64,000 bases of DNA from Deltaproteobacteria bacterium. GTDB lineage: Bacteria > Desulfobacterota > Binatia > Binatales > Binataceae. A program made the translations under genes and the position numbers. Of this stretch, positions 26,457 through 35,502 are shown piece after piece. The DNA is taken from positions 1 through 64,000 of the forward strand of contig JAJYRQ010000013.1 in NCBI GenBank assembly GCA_021794015.1. Direction: 5' to 3'. The notes under the pieces are model-generated. The model ran no database searches. It had not been told where the DNA came from and was given only the letters and a program-made list of their open reading frames with translations. Position 1 is the first letter of the stretch; each line of letters starts with the position of its first letter.

Positions 26457-27902
26457 CTAACTTCCCGCTGGAGATGAAGCAGTGGTCCGTACTGGCGGCA
26501 TAGGCGATCCGCGCGCGGCAAAGGTCTCACGCGCAGCCGCAAAAACCAGCGCATTCAGCAGCCAGACCTCGAGGCCGCCCTGACTGTTAAAGACGTCCGC
26601 ATCGAAGGTTGCTGCCAAGCCGCCCACGTTCCACGCAAACACGAACGCTCCCATCGCGGCAAGCGGTACCGACCACTGGTTCCTGGCGAGGCGCCATGCG
26701 AAACGGAATGCAGCCCAGAGGGCCGCCAGGTAGGCGGCCATCAACGGCAGGCCGCCGTCCAAAAGCCATCCCTGCCACTGAATTTCCGCCCAAAGCGGAG
26801 GACTGGCCTTGGCTGAGTGATCGCCGAAGTAGTAGTACATCATCCCCCACCGTCCCGGGCCCGCGCCCAGCGGGTAGCGCCAGAGACCTTCTTCGAAAGT
26901 CCAGCGCAGGAACCCGCCCCTACTCTGCTGATAGGTCTGCGAAGCCTGGCTCGGAAGCAGGGTGGAGAAGCGCTTGCTCACGGCTTCGCCGCCGACCCCG
27001 GCGGCCCAGCTAAAGGCCACTACGGCCAGGACAAAAGCGAGGACGGCCGCGGCAACGGCCCGCGCTCGCAGGCGCTTGAGCCTAGCGAGCATCGCGCGAG
27101 CTTGCCCGCTGCGAAGCACCAGGAGCAGGACAAACCAGCCCGCGGTGATGATCGTGACCGCAAGAGCAACTCTTTCCTGGGATAGATAGATACAGGTAAA
27201 GCCGATGACCACAGTCGCGGCAGCCAGAAGCCTCATCCCGGCCCTCGCCTCGCTGACGAAGAAGAAAAGACCCAGAAGCACGGCGCTTTGGCCGGCAAAC
27301 GCGGCCCCACCGGGAACGTCAGTCAGCCCCATCGGCCGGAACACCCTCTGGCCAAAGGCGTTGACGTACGTGAGTTCCTCCAACGTCTCCTCACCCGGCG
27401 CGGCCATGACGGCCGACATATGGGGCTGAAAACGTCCCGGGAAATAGACCTGAAGGATGCCGACCGCAGCACTGGCCGCGTGGAAAATCCATTCCAGGAC
27501 CAGCACCCGTCTGACCTCCGCCGGATCGATCCTGAGGCGCGAGGCCCAGAACAGAGGGCCAAGAATCGCCAGGTACATCGCGCCCTGGGCCGCTGCTCCA
27601 AGGTAGCTGTTGAGCTCCGGGTTCAGCAGCCCCAGCGCCAGAATCGCCATCACCCAGAGCGCGGGGCCGGCTGCCGGATGAGCTCTCACCGGCCGGCGTA
27701 TTACCGCGACCAGGCACAGACTGGTGGCAAAGACCGCGGTCCGCCAGAACAGCCGCAGCGCCGAAAGGGAGTCGGACAGCAGCGCAAGCTGACAGACAAA
27801 CTCCAGGATCACAAACCACTCGGCGAGCCGCGTCGGCTTCAACCTGGGTTGCACGGCCCATCCGACCCGAAACGGGATCCCTTGCGTGCCTGCCGCGCTC
27901 AT
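26457..27902 (-). CDS. O-antigen polymerase/ligase-like membrane protein
   Basis: This 481-residue polytopic protein has about 11 hydrophobic segments and a large loop between late segments that ends RYPLGAGPGRWGMMYYYFGD, the place where Wzy and WaaL proteins carry their catalytic periplasmic loop. The YLSQERVALAVTIITAGW segment resembles the SGSRGA-type region of Wzy_C proteins. It probably polymerises the repeat units; a second such protein is at 38.8-41.7 kb. Such proteins diverge quickly, so the assignment is by topology more than by motif. Confidence 0.65.
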   Translation of the reverse strand: MSAAGTQGIPFRVGWAVQPRLKPTRLAEWFVILEFVCQLALLSDSLSALRLFWRTAVFATSLCLVAVIRRPVRAHPAAGPALWVMAILALGLLNPELNSYLGAAAQGAMYLAILGPLFWASRLRIDPAEVRRVLVLEWIFHAASAAVGILQVYFPGRFQPHMSAVMAAPGEETLEELTYVNAFGQRVFRPMGLTDVPGGAAFAGQSAVLLGLFFFVSEARAGMRLLAAATVVIGFTCIYLSQERVALAVTIITAGWFVLLLVLRSGQARAMLARLKRLRARAVAAAVLAFVLAVVAFSWAAGVGGEAVSKRFSTLLPSQASQTYQQSRGGFLRWTFEEGLWRYPLGAGPGRWGMMYYYFGDHSAKASPPLWAEIQWQGWLLDGGLPLMAAYLAALWAAFRFAWRLARNQWSVPLAAMGAFVFAWNVGGLAATFDADVFNSQGGLEVWLLNALVFAAARETFAARGSPMPPVRTTASSPAGS

Positions 27903-27958
27903 ATTATACGCCCACGCTCCGGCTGCACGTCAGGCCTCACCATATCGCGGCTCGCGTG

Positions 27959-28678
27959 TCATCGCGCCGGCTGTGGCCGGGCGCAAGGCTTCGTCTCTTT
28001 GCGAAATGCCATAGCAACAAATGTATACCGGGCGCCGTTCCAGTAGACAGGTCTCTCCTGGCAAGGGGGCACCTCTTGTCCCTGGAGTGGCCTAAAGCCC
28101 AGGGCAAGGGCGCGTGCTACAAAATCGACGATATCCTCGCGGCACAAGACACGCCATGGCAGCCCAAAAGGCTGTCCTGTCGTTGCCGGCGTGAGCTTCT
28201 CCTCCCAATAGTCCGTGGTCACGAAGAGCAGGCCGGCTTCCTTCAGAAGCCGGTACGCCTCCTCCAGAAACGCTGACGCGTCCACGCCGTGCTCGATGGT
28301 AGAGACGCTTATTGCGGCGTCAAAGCTTCCGTCGCGAAGGGGGGTTCCGACGATATCCCCGGCGCGTACACGCCATGGCAAGGAGAGCGTCCTTTCGCGG
28401 TACATCGTGAGCAGCAGGCGCGCTCTGGCCCGCCACGGCACGCGAAAGTCGACGCCAGATAATTTGACAAAGCCAAGCTGATGCAGTAAGGCGAGCGTGT
28501 AACCCTCCCCGCATCCGAGATCGACGATGCTCGCGTCGGGGCTGAGCGCGCCGAGGACCTCACAGAGCAGGGCATGGTCCCAGTTCTTTTGCGGGGTCTC
28601 GTGCATCGGCAGACCCCGCTCTTGAAGGCTGGTGACCGCGGCCCCTATCTCGGCCCAGTCTGTCAGAACCTTAATCAT
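27959..28678 (-). CDS. Class I SAM-dependent methyltransferase
   Basis: This protein of about 239 residues has SIVDLGCGEGYTLALLHQLG (motif I), LSGVDFRVPWRARA, and FDAAISVSTIEHGVDASAFLEE followed by EAGLLFVTTDYWEE. The ATG at 28678 (MIKVLTDWAEIGAAV) is the best start; upstream codons are part of a gene remnant. It probably methylates a sugar. It lies directly downstream of the membrane-protein fragment. Confidence 0.82.
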   Translation of the reverse strand: MIKVLTDWAEIGAAVTSLQERGLPMHETPQKNWDHALLCEVLGALSPDASIVDLGCGEGYTLALLHQLGFVKLSGVDFRVPWRARARLLLTMYRERTLSLPWRVRAGDIVGTPLRDGSFDAAISVSTIEHGVDASAFLEEAYRLLKEAGLLFVTTDYWEEKLTPATTGQPFGLPWRVLCREDIVDFVARALALGFRPLQGQEVPPCQERPVYWNGARYTFVAMAFRKETKPCARPQPAR

Positions 28679-29060
28679 CGCGAGCCCACAGTTGCGCGCC
28701 TTGCGGCGGCGCCAGCGGACGTGCCAAGCTGACCGCTCGACCGCCTGCCTTTTCCACCGGCCTCGACCTGTGCAGCCGGCGTTGGCTGCGATCGACCCGG
28801 TCTCGCACCGATGCGGCAACTACCTTCTCGTCGCCAAGCCCCAGAGGCCAGGCGACAGGGCGCACCGGGAATCCAGCCACAAGAAGCCCAGCCTGCGTCT
28901 CCGCGTAATAACCGGGCCTGACCCCGGAGAAGCCTCGAATGCTGCGGTCCCCGCCTGTGAAAAAGCCAAGGTTCACCAAGCGGTACTTGCCCACGCTCTT
29001 GACCCCCGGGACCGCGGCGAGCCACAGCCGCATTGAACTTAAAAAACCGCTCACGCTCAA
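28679..29060 (-). pseudogene. Fragment of a duplicated GT-C-like membrane protein gene
   Basis: This minus-strand frame (TTG coupled by TTGA to the upstream fusion gene) contains NLGFFTGGDRSIRGFSGVRP followed by GYYAETQAGLLVAG. It matches the interior of the membrane protein at 31.0-32.7 kb, which reads HFGFFTGRGRSIWYFPGVRP and GYYVGTQAGLFLAG. The similarity also shows at DNA level over roughly 100 bp (about 28870-28985 against 31757-31860). Downstream the frame becomes Arg-rich, with no similarity. It is a remnant of a duplicated or recombined gene. Confidence 0.7.
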
Positions 29061-30520
29061 TCTGCTCCCCGCTCCATCACAGCGATCAAGCTGAGCCCCG
29101 GAAGCGGAAGTACGCGGTCGACGCGGCGAAACAGCGGGGTCAACAAGTTAAGCAGCCAGATTTGGCCCAGCCCGAACGTTCGGCGCCGAAGTATCCTCCC
29201 ATTTACAAACCACGCGGCGCTCCCGGCCCGGTTGAATTCTAACATCGTCGCCACCGTGAACCCGCAATCCGACGCCAGTGCAGCCAGACTCTCCCGCGTG
29301 TAGCGCCGTCGGTGCCCAAGCACCTCATCCAGGGTACCCATGTTGCCCGGTCCTTGAGGCACAAGAACGATCGCCCGTCCCGCCGGCGCCAGAACCGAGC
29401 GGATATTCGCCAGGGCCCCGCGATCGTCGCCAACGTGCTCGATGACGTTCAGGCAGATCACCGTATCGTATCCGCCGTCAATGTGGGGAAACGACTCCAG
29501 CTCGGTCACGTCGCAGTAGGTCGCCTTCATATAAGGACGATCGACGCTCAGATTTCTCAAGGTTTGGAGGTAAAGAGGATTGACGTCGCTTGCGATATAC
29601 CTGGTGCGCGGCATGAGCCGCCGGGTGAGGTTTCCCACCCCACTGCCGATCTCGAGCACTCGCTCGCCGCAATACGGCTTGATTACTTCCGCCATCCAGG
29701 CATTGAAACGCGGCGCCCGCGACAGCCGCGCCAGAATCTGGCTCCCGTACTCATCAGCGCGGTAGATCTGATCGCTAGCCGCGAAGCGCACCATCGCCCA
29801 CAGCGCCAGCGCCCCATCCACCCAACGGATTTTCTTCCCCTCCTCATAGGTTCTGCCGAAATAGCTGATCGGCACCTCGAAAATGCGCGCCTCGCGCTTG
29901 GCCAGCTTGATGGTGATCTCGGGTTCCAGTCGGAAGTCGTCGCTGACGATCGGAATCGACTTGAGGAGGTCCGTGCGGATAGCCTTGTAGCCGGTCCATA
30001 CGTCGGTGAGATTCACGTTGGTAATCAGGTTACACAGCAGAGTGAGTAGCTTGTTTCCAAGCTGATGACGGAAGAGCAGGGTCCGCCGTGCGCCACCGCT
30101 GGCGAACCGGGATCCAAAGACCGCGTCCGCATCCTGTTCGATGAACAACCTCAGCATGCCGGCCAGGTCGCGCGGATGGTACTCGAGGTCGGCGTCTTGA
30201 ATCACGCTTACCTCTCCCGTAGCCATTGCGATAGCCGTTCGGATGGCGGCGCCCTTGCCGAGGTTTCGCGAATGGCGACGGAACAGCCAGTGGATTCGGG
30301 AGGACGCCGGGTGGCCAGTGGGCTCACCCACGGCACGCGCATAGTCGGACAGCACCTCCGGAGTACGGTCGCTGGAGCCGTCGTCAACGACTATCACCTC
30401 GATCGCGGAGATAAAGTCGCATTCCGCGAGTAACATGAGGCGGCTGAGCGATTCGACGACCAGGTGCTGCTCGTTGTAGACGGGCATCAGCACCGAGAGA
30501 GAGATGGAATTACGGGGCAT
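29057..30520 (-). CDS. Bifunctional GT2 glycosyltransferase / SAM methyltransferase
   Basis: In this 487-residue two-domain protein, residues 1 to about 240 are a DPM1-like GT2: LSVLMPVYNEQHLVVESL, VIVVDDGSSDRT, VIQDADLEYHPRDL, DVWTGYKAIRTD and EVPISYFGRTYEEGKKIRW. Residues about 275-487 are a methyltransferase: GERVLEIGSGVGNLTRRL, YIASDVNPLYLQTL, DTVICLNVIEHVGDDRGAL and GRAIVLVPQGPGNMGTLDE. The same order of domains occurs in the fusion at 11.5-12.8 kb. The linkage suggests that polyprenyl-linked sugar formation and a methylation are performed together. The ATG at 30520 has GGAGGA close upstream. Confidence 0.9.
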   Translation of the reverse strand: MPRNSISLSVLMPVYNEQHLVVESLSRLMLLAECDFISAIEVIVVDDGSSDRTPEVLSDYARAVGEPTGHPASSRIHWLFRRHSRNLGKGAAIRTAIAMATGEVSVIQDADLEYHPRDLAGMLRLFIEQDADAVFGSRFASGGARRTLLFRHQLGNKLLTLLCNLITNVNLTDVWTGYKAIRTDLLKSIPIVSDDFRLEPEITIKLAKREARIFEVPISYFGRTYEEGKKIRWVDGALALWAMVRFAASDQIYRADEYGSQILARLSRAPRFNAWMAEVIKPYCGERVLEIGSGVGNLTRRLMPRTRYIASDVNPLYLQTLRNLSVDRPYMKATYCDVTELESFPHIDGGYDTVICLNVIEHVGDDRGALANIRSVLAPAGRAIVLVPQGPGNMGTLDEVLGHRRRYTRESLAALASDCGFTVATMLEFNRAGSAAWFVNGRILRRRTFGLGQIWLLNLLTPLFRRVDRVLPLPGLSLIAVMERGAD

Positions 30521-30830
30521 TCCTCCGTCTCGCTGGCAAACCTGGAACGGGAGGCAAGGACAAGGGGGCGAAAAGTGCGGCCCTGGAGCCTCCTTGCCGC
30601 TTGTCGCCGGCGGCGCCGCGACCCGCCCCTGGCGGGGCTTGCGCGCGAGAACCAGGCGAAACGGCTCGGCCGGCCGCCTGCACCGAGCAGAGGCGTGCGC
30701 AGCGGGTTCCGCCTGCAGCCGCCCGGTGTCGGCGTCGCGCCCCGCGAACGTTTCCTCGACCGACCGGAGGCGAAGCCTCAGGCCCGTTCACCGCAACCGC
30801 AAACAGCGTCGTCAGTAGAAGCGGTCTCAT
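30510..30830 (-). CDS. Possible small secreted protein or remnant (weak)
   Basis: A frame of about 106 codons starts MRPLLLTTLFAVAVNGPEA, which looks like a signal peptide, with AGGAGG about 13 nt upstream of the ATG. After the first 25 residues the sequence is Arg/Ala/Gly-rich and unlike a folded protein, and it overlaps the start of the downstream fusion gene. Either a frameshift follows the signal peptide or the frame is accidental. Confidence 0.22.
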   Translation of the reverse strand: MRPLLLTTLFAVAVNGPEASPPVGRGNVRGARRRHRAAAGGTRCARLCSVQAAGRAVSPGSRAQAPPGAGRGAAGDKRQGGSRAALFAPLSLPPVPGLPARRRNAP

Positions 30831-30911
30831 AAAGGCTCTGACTCCTCCTGATGCTGGCTTGCCGTGTGCTGCCGAGTTTTCTCTCCCACGATGCCGGGGT
30901 CTCCCTTTTTC

Positions 30912-31024
30912 TGTCATGCTGAGCGTAGCGAAGCATCTACGCGAAGCGATTTGCCCGCCGGCGGCATGGCCGGCCCACCGTTGCGCGCAGATTCTTCGCT
31001 GCGCGGACTCCGCTCAGAATGACA
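30912..31024. repeat. Inverted TGTCATTCTGAGCG-type intergenic repeat
   Basis: The left half at 30912-30938 begins TGTCATGCTGAGCG and continues AGCGAAGCATCT. The right half at 30989-31024, read on the minus strand, begins TGTCATTCTGAGCG and ends AGCGAAGAATCT. Together they form an inverted pair separated by about 50 bp. Repeats with this consensus are scattered through many genomes of soil and deltaproteobacterial-type bacteria, resembling REP or MITE elements. It sits between two minus-strand genes and could form a long hairpin in the transcript. Confidence 0.7.
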
Positions 31025-31038
31025 TTCGGGGTCTATGG

Positions 31039-32661
31039 TCATTTATCAGACCGCTTCTGTCCCGCTGGAACGGTCCGGCTGCGCTCCCAAACCTCGAAGT
31101 AGCGTCCCTTGAATGCAATCGTCCGGCGCTTACGGATGGCCCGCTCAATGGCCGGAAAACGAGGCAGGTTATAGATATATTCCGGCATTGCTGCGACCAC
31201 AACCAAGTCAGCCGCTGCGGTATTGGCCACGATACGGGCGACGTCTCCGGGGCTGGTCAGCCCGGGCACTATCCAAAGCCATTCGGGCTTGACGAAGCCG
31301 GGACCAAGGAGGCTTGCGCCCCCGTTGGTGGCCAGGAGAACAGCGCGCCGGCTCCCCACCATCGATAGCACGCGTTCCCACTCGGCCAGCCGCTCGGGCT
31401 GCACCCACAAGCTGTCGCTCGCTACCGAGCGCACTTCGGAGCCCCAGGCTTGCCACGAGGAGCGAAGCGTCGTCCAGTTGCCAACCAGGGCAACCAAGAC
31501 CAGCAGCCACGACAGTTTGCGCGCTATCGGGTTGCGATTCATTCCGGCCGCCAGACCCGCAGGAATCAAACACGAGTAGTACGTCCAAGATCCGGCACCG
31601 CCGTAAAGCAGGGCCACGAACGCGGTTTGCATCACGGCTGAGACAATTACGATTCGAGGGGCGTTCGCTCCGAGCGGGCCGATTTTGTCCCGCGCCGGCA
31701 AGTAGCCCTTCGCGGCCAAGTCCCAAACCCCGGCACCAAGAAGAACCCCGGACCCCGCCAGAAAAAGCCCAGCCTGCGTTCCCACGTAGTAGCCCGGCCT
31801 GACCCCAGGGAAGTACCAGATGCTGCGACCCCGACCGGTGAAGAAGCCGAAATGAAGCGACCCGTAGGCGCGCATGCCTGTTACCGGCAGGATGGTAGCG
31901 AGCAGCGGGGCAACGCCGTATTCAAGACAGAGAATCGCCATAAGGCCGACGCCGACCAACGCCGCAGGGAAAAGGCTCAACGCCAGGGCTCGCACTGGCG
32001 AACCTCGCCGCCAACAATCCGTCACGATCAACACCAGAAGAAGCGCGCCATAGATATAGCCCATCGCAGGCTTGGCGAAACAGGCTGCCGTGGCCAGGGC
32101 AAGCGCGCTAGGGTAACGGCTGGCCGCTTGCTCAGCAAGGGCGTTGCACAACAGCACTGCCTCCAGGGCATGGGCGAAGTTACCGTAGCTCGACATTATC
32201 GCAAACGGCATCGCGCAGAACAAAAACAGAAGCCCCACAGGCGCGACCTGCAGATTCGCGGCCAATCTCGCCAGCGCCCATGCCATCAGCAAGCCAACCA
32301 CAACCATCGCTGCCTGGTAGCCAACCGGCGTGGCTCCAACCAGAGCAAGCCATACCCGTCCAAGCAGCACCGGCAGCAAGCCGTAGTGATAGCCGAAGTC
32401 GACATTCGGCCGGTAGCCGTGCGCCACCAGGTATTGAATCGTGAGGTTGGCGCCCTGGTCACCGAAAAAGAAGTGGGTGAAATCGAGACTGAGCGGTAAT
32501 TCAAGAACGTTGAGCGCGACTACCTCCGCTCCGAAAAGCAGCGTCAACCACAGAGCGCTGCGCCACCAGGGAGCGTGCTTCCGCTCAGGCGTGGGCGTCA
32601 AACCCGCCTCACGCTGGAGGGCGCGGGCGCCGCTTTCAGTAGGCGGAGAAGCCACTGGCAT
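31039..32661 (-). CDS. Polytopic membrane protein, GT-C-like
   Basis: This protein of about 540 residues has about 10 hydrophobic segments and a soluble C-terminal tail. An acidic motif after the first segment (LDFTHFFFGDQGANLTIQYL) and YRPNVDFGYHYGLLPVLLGR resemble GT-C and DUF2029-type mannosyltransferases. The C-terminal 120 residues (SDSLWVQPERLAEWERVL and onward) are soluble with a Rossmann-like ATNGGAS...ADLVVVAAMPEY pattern. No family is certain. A fragment of a paralogue is preserved at 28.7-29.1 kb. The frame also offers TTG at 32664 directly before the ATG. Confidence 0.65.
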   Translation of the reverse strand: MPVASPPTESGARALQREAGLTPTPERKHAPWWRSALWLTLLFGAEVVALNVLELPLSLDFTHFFFGDQGANLTIQYLVAHGYRPNVDFGYHYGLLPVLLGRVWLALVGATPVGYQAAMVVVGLLMAWALARLAANLQVAPVGLLFLFCAMPFAIMSSYGNFAHALEAVLLCNALAEQAASRYPSALALATAACFAKPAMGYIYGALLLVLIVTDCWRRGSPVRALALSLFPAALVGVGLMAILCLEYGVAPLLATILPVTGMRAYGSLHFGFFTGRGRSIWYFPGVRPGYYVGTQAGLFLAGSGVLLGAGVWDLAAKGYLPARDKIGPLGANAPRIVIVSAVMQTAFVALLYGGAGSWTYYSCLIPAGLAAGMNRNPIARKLSWLLVLVALVGNWTTLRSSWQAWGSEVRSVASDSLWVQPERLAEWERVLSMVGSRRAVLLATNGGASLLGPGFVKPEWLWIVPGLTSPGDVARIVANTAAADLVVVAAMPEYIYNLPRFPAIERAIRKRRTIAFKGRYFEVWERSRTVPAGQKRSDK

Positions 32662-32912
32662 CAACTCGGGCTCGCTGTCTCCGAGCGGCGCGGCAGCCGG
32701 CAGGAAGCGACTGCGGATGTCTTATCAATAACGCCAAGGCGCCGCCCGAGCCGGCCCGGCAGAGCAATCATCGAGCGTGTCGCGGCGGCTGGCGAATTCG
32801 CCGCGTACCCTCCGGAGGATGGCAACGCTTGGCTCCAGCCAGCCGAGCTGCTGGCCGCGCGTATCCCGCCTGGGGCGACCCTTGCGCCTTACGCTCATCG
32901 CTAAGAGCGCCG

Positions 32913-34133
32913 CTATCCGGCACGGCCCAGTAGCCTGGCCGCCTCGCACAGCTCATCCGCCATGTACTCGAGCTCCTCACTGCTCAGGCTCGGATGGCAG
33001 CCTACATAGAAGCCATTGTGGGCGACGTTCTTCGCCTCCGGGTAGCGGTCCTCTATATCGCCAAACAGTCGCCGGTAGACCGGCTGACTTAGCAACGGCA
33101 ATGTGGGACGCGTTTCAATCAGGCGTGCCTCCAGGTACTGCGTCACCTCGGCGGCGCTCAGCTTCGAGGCGTCAACCAGCAGAGGATACATCATGAACAC
33201 ATGCCGATAGCCCGCCGGAACGAAGGGCGTCCGGTAACCGTCCTGCTCCTTGAGCCGCTCCGTCAGATAGGCGGCGTGCGCGGCCCTCTTTGCCAGGATC
33301 GCCTCCTTCTCGCCCAATTGCCCCATCCCCAGGGCCGCCTCCAGCTCTGTGGCGCGAAAGCTCTGGCCCAGGCGAACGAAGGAGAACCGCCGGCTAACGA
33401 TCTCGCTCAGCACCTTCGGATCACGCGCCTGGTCGTCGTCAATCCTCAAATAAACAGGGTCGCGGCCATGGTTCATTATGCTGCGCATTAGCAATTCGAG
33501 GTCAGGATCGCTGGTGACAGCTATCCCGCCGACGCCGGTCACAAGTATGTGCGCCGCGTAGGTGGAGAAGCATCCGACGTCGCCGAACTCACCCACCGGC
33601 TGGCCATGGTACTCGGTGAACATCCCTTCGCAGGCGTCCTCGATAATCCGCAGCTTGTGACGTTCGGCGATCTCGACGATTGGAGCCATGTCGCAGGCAA
33701 GGCCGAATAGATGCGCCACGATAATGGCGCGGGTCCTTGGCGTAATGGCGCTCTCGATGAGCCGGGGATTTATGTTGTAGGTCGCCGGGTCGATGTCAAC
33801 GAAGACCGGACGCATATTATTATAGAGAACTATGTTCGAGGTTGCGAGAAATGTGAGTGCAGGTACGATTACTTCGTCGCCGTCGTTCCAGGCGTATTTC
33901 TCTTTCAGCGCCTGAAGGGCGACCTGCAGGGCGCCGGTGCCGCTATTCATCATTACTCCGGCCGCGGCACCGTGTAGCTGCGCAATTTGCTTTTCAAAGG
34001 CGGCGGTGAACGGGCCGGCCGATAGGCGCCCGCTGTCCAGCGCCTGGTTTACGTACTGTTTCTGCAGGGCACTAATCGACACTGCGCCAACGCCGATCTG
34101 GCGGTTGGGAAAAAACTTGGTGCCTTCTTTCAT
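32913..34133 (-). CDS. DegT/DnrJ/EryC1/StrS family enzyme with His for the PLP lysine
   Basis: This protein of about 406 residues has a fold-type I PLP/PMP architecture: MMNSGTGALQVALQAL, EVIVPALTFLATSN, VDIDPATYNI, and IIEDACEG with D166 for the pyridine nitrogen. In CFSTYAAHILVTGVGG the residue that is Lys in sugar aminotransferases is H195. His at this place is characteristic of the 3-dehydratases ColD and E1/RfbH/SpnQ, which use PMP to remove the C3 hydroxyl of 4-keto-6-deoxyhexoses. The Fe-S cysteine cluster of E1/RfbH (CWC...NTCG) is absent, so ColD-like chemistry is more likely. The ATG at 34133 (MKEGTKFFPNRQIG) is preferred over the open upstream frame. Confidence 0.85.
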   Translation of the reverse strand: MKEGTKFFPNRQIGVGAVSISALQKQYVNQALDSGRLSAGPFTAAFEKQIAQLHGAAAGVMMNSGTGALQVALQALKEKYAWNDGDEVIVPALTFLATSNIVLYNNMRPVFVDIDPATYNINPRLIESAITPRTRAIIVAHLFGLACDMAPIVEIAERHKLRIIEDACEGMFTEYHGQPVGEFGDVGCFSTYAAHILVTGVGGIAVTSDPDLELLMRSIMNHGRDPVYLRIDDDQARDPKVLSEIVSRRFSFVRLGQSFRATELEAALGMGQLGEKEAILAKRAAHAAYLTERLKEQDGYRTPFVPAGYRHVFMMYPLLVDASKLSAAEVTQYLEARLIETRPTLPLLSQPVYRRLFGDIEDRYPEAKNVAHNGFYVGCHPSLSSEELEYMADELCEAARLLGRAG

Positions 34134-34212
34134 GGTACTTGCGTTCCTGGCGGGCGGCAGCGTCGGGACTTCCACAGCGCTCACACGCCTTGGGCTACGG
34201 TCCTTGGTTCTT

Positions 34213-34259
34213 CTGGGCGCGCCATGCCTGGTCACGGACCAGGCCGGCATGGCGCCCAG
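34213..34259. other. Long intergenic stem-loop
   Basis: CTGGGCGC-G-CCATGCC-TGGTC pairs with GACCA-GGCC-GGCATGG-CGCCCAG around a 3-nt loop, giving about 20 bp with small bulges. It lies in the 170-bp gap between a GT4 gene and the DegT-family gene, both on the minus strand. No T-tract follows in either direction, so it is more likely a transcript-processing or stability hairpin than an intrinsic terminator. Confidence 0.5.
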
Positions 34260-34305
34260 CCGGCATCACATCCCACTCAAACGGACGACTGCGCTACCAC
34301 CGAGG

Positions 34306-35502
34306 TCAGTGGGCGAGCGGCGGTTGCAGGGCTGATCCCGGGCTGGCGCCTGGTCCGCTCAGCGCGTCGGGGCGTCCCGCAGAGCGCGCGCGCCCCACCG
34401 ATTCCAGGAGATGCGCGATATCCTCTAGCCGCGCCTGCGGGTCGCAGAGCGCGTGCGCCCGAGCCGGCCCGGCAGCTCCCAGGCGTTCTCGAAGCGCCGC
34501 ATCGGCTATCAGGTTGCGCAGCACCGCGCCGAGCCCCTCGGGATCGCCGGGTTTCACCAGGCGGCCGCAAGTATCGTCGACGATTTCCAAGGCGCCGCCA
34601 ATGGCGCTGGTAACGACCGGCAGGCCGGCGTAGAGAGCCTCGATGAAGGCAAGCCCGAACCCTTCAGGACCCGTGTTGGGCTGGCAATAGATATCCGCCG
34701 CGGCAAGAAGTTTGGCCACGTCCTGCCGTTCGCCGAGAAAGCGTACGCGCTCGGCGATGCCCAGGTCGCGGGCCAAGGCCTTGAGCCGCTCCAGGTAGCG
34801 GCGCTCATGCTCTCGCTGGGCACCGCCGGCCACCCATAGGGTCCAGCCGGGCAGCTCGCGCAGCGCGCCCAAGGCCCCTATCTGGGTGATGTGACCCTTA
34901 AGCTCCTGCATGCGGCTCACCTGGATGATGACGACATCGCCGGGCGGGGTGCTCATCTCGGCGCGAACCTCGACCCGCGCAGCGTTCGAAGGGCGCGCAA
35001 CCGCCGGCAGCCGCGGGCAATATACGACCGCCGTCCTGACCTTTGGCGCGAAGCGCCGGTAGGTGGTCTCGGTGTAACGGCTGTTGCAAATCATCAGGTC
35101 CGGCGGCGTCAGCGACGCCCACCATTCAAGCCAATGAAAACCGTTGTAGGCATCATGGCGCCAGCCGACCAGCGCAATTCCCGCACGGCGTACAGCCGGG
35201 CCAAACACCGCCAACGGCCAGGGGCTGTGGCAGACGGCGACCTGGAAACGGCTGGTGCCCAGGATTAGCCCGAGCCGGCGCCTGGCGCGAAGCACGGTGT
35301 GCGGGCGACTCGTCCTGACCGGACCCAGCAGATGGACCTGCGCTCCGGCCGCGGCAAGCTCGCTGGCCAGCCGCCCTTCGAAGCAGAGAGCAAACTCCGA
35401 CCGCATCGCCGGGCAAAGCTGGCGCTCTCGGGCCAGCGTGACCAGCAGCGTCTCCACACCGCCGTAGAGATTGCCTGCGCTTAAGTGAAGAACGTTGATC
35501 AT
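34306..35502 (-). CDS. GT4 glycosyltransferase
   Basis: This 398-residue GT-B enzyme has INVLHLSAGNLYGGVETLL at the N-terminus, VVIIQVSRMQELKGHITQI opening the donor domain and the EX7E pair in EGFGLAFIEALYAGLPVVTS. The start ATG at 35502 overlaps the stop of the upstream GT4 gene by 4 nt (ATGA), which fixes the start and indicates coupled translation of the two transferases. They probably add consecutive sugars. Confidence 0.9.
   Translation of the reverse strand: MINVLHLSAGNLYGGVETLLVTLARERQLCPAMRSEFALCFEGRLASELAAAGAQVHLLGPVRTSRPHTVLRARRRLGLILGTSRFQVAVCHSPWPLAVFGPAVRRAGIALVGWRHDAYNGFHWLEWWASLTPPDLMICNSRYTETTYRRFAPKVRTAVVYCPRLPAVARPSNAARVEVRAEMSTPPGDVVIIQVSRMQELKGHITQIGALGALRELPGWTLWVAGGAQREHERRYLERLKALARDLGIAERVRFLGERQDVAKLLAAADIYCQPNTGPEGFGLAFIEALYAGLPVVTSAIGGALEIVDDTCGRLVKPGDPEGLGAVLRNLIADAALRERLGAAGPARAHALCDPQARLEDIAHLLESVGRARSAGRPDALSGPGASPGSALQPPLAH

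Noticed and set aside
27903..27908. Perfect TATAAT on the minus strand at the start of the Wzy-like gene
   Set aside because: It touches the start codon, so a transcript would begin inside the gene, and no -35 box is present at 16-18 nt.
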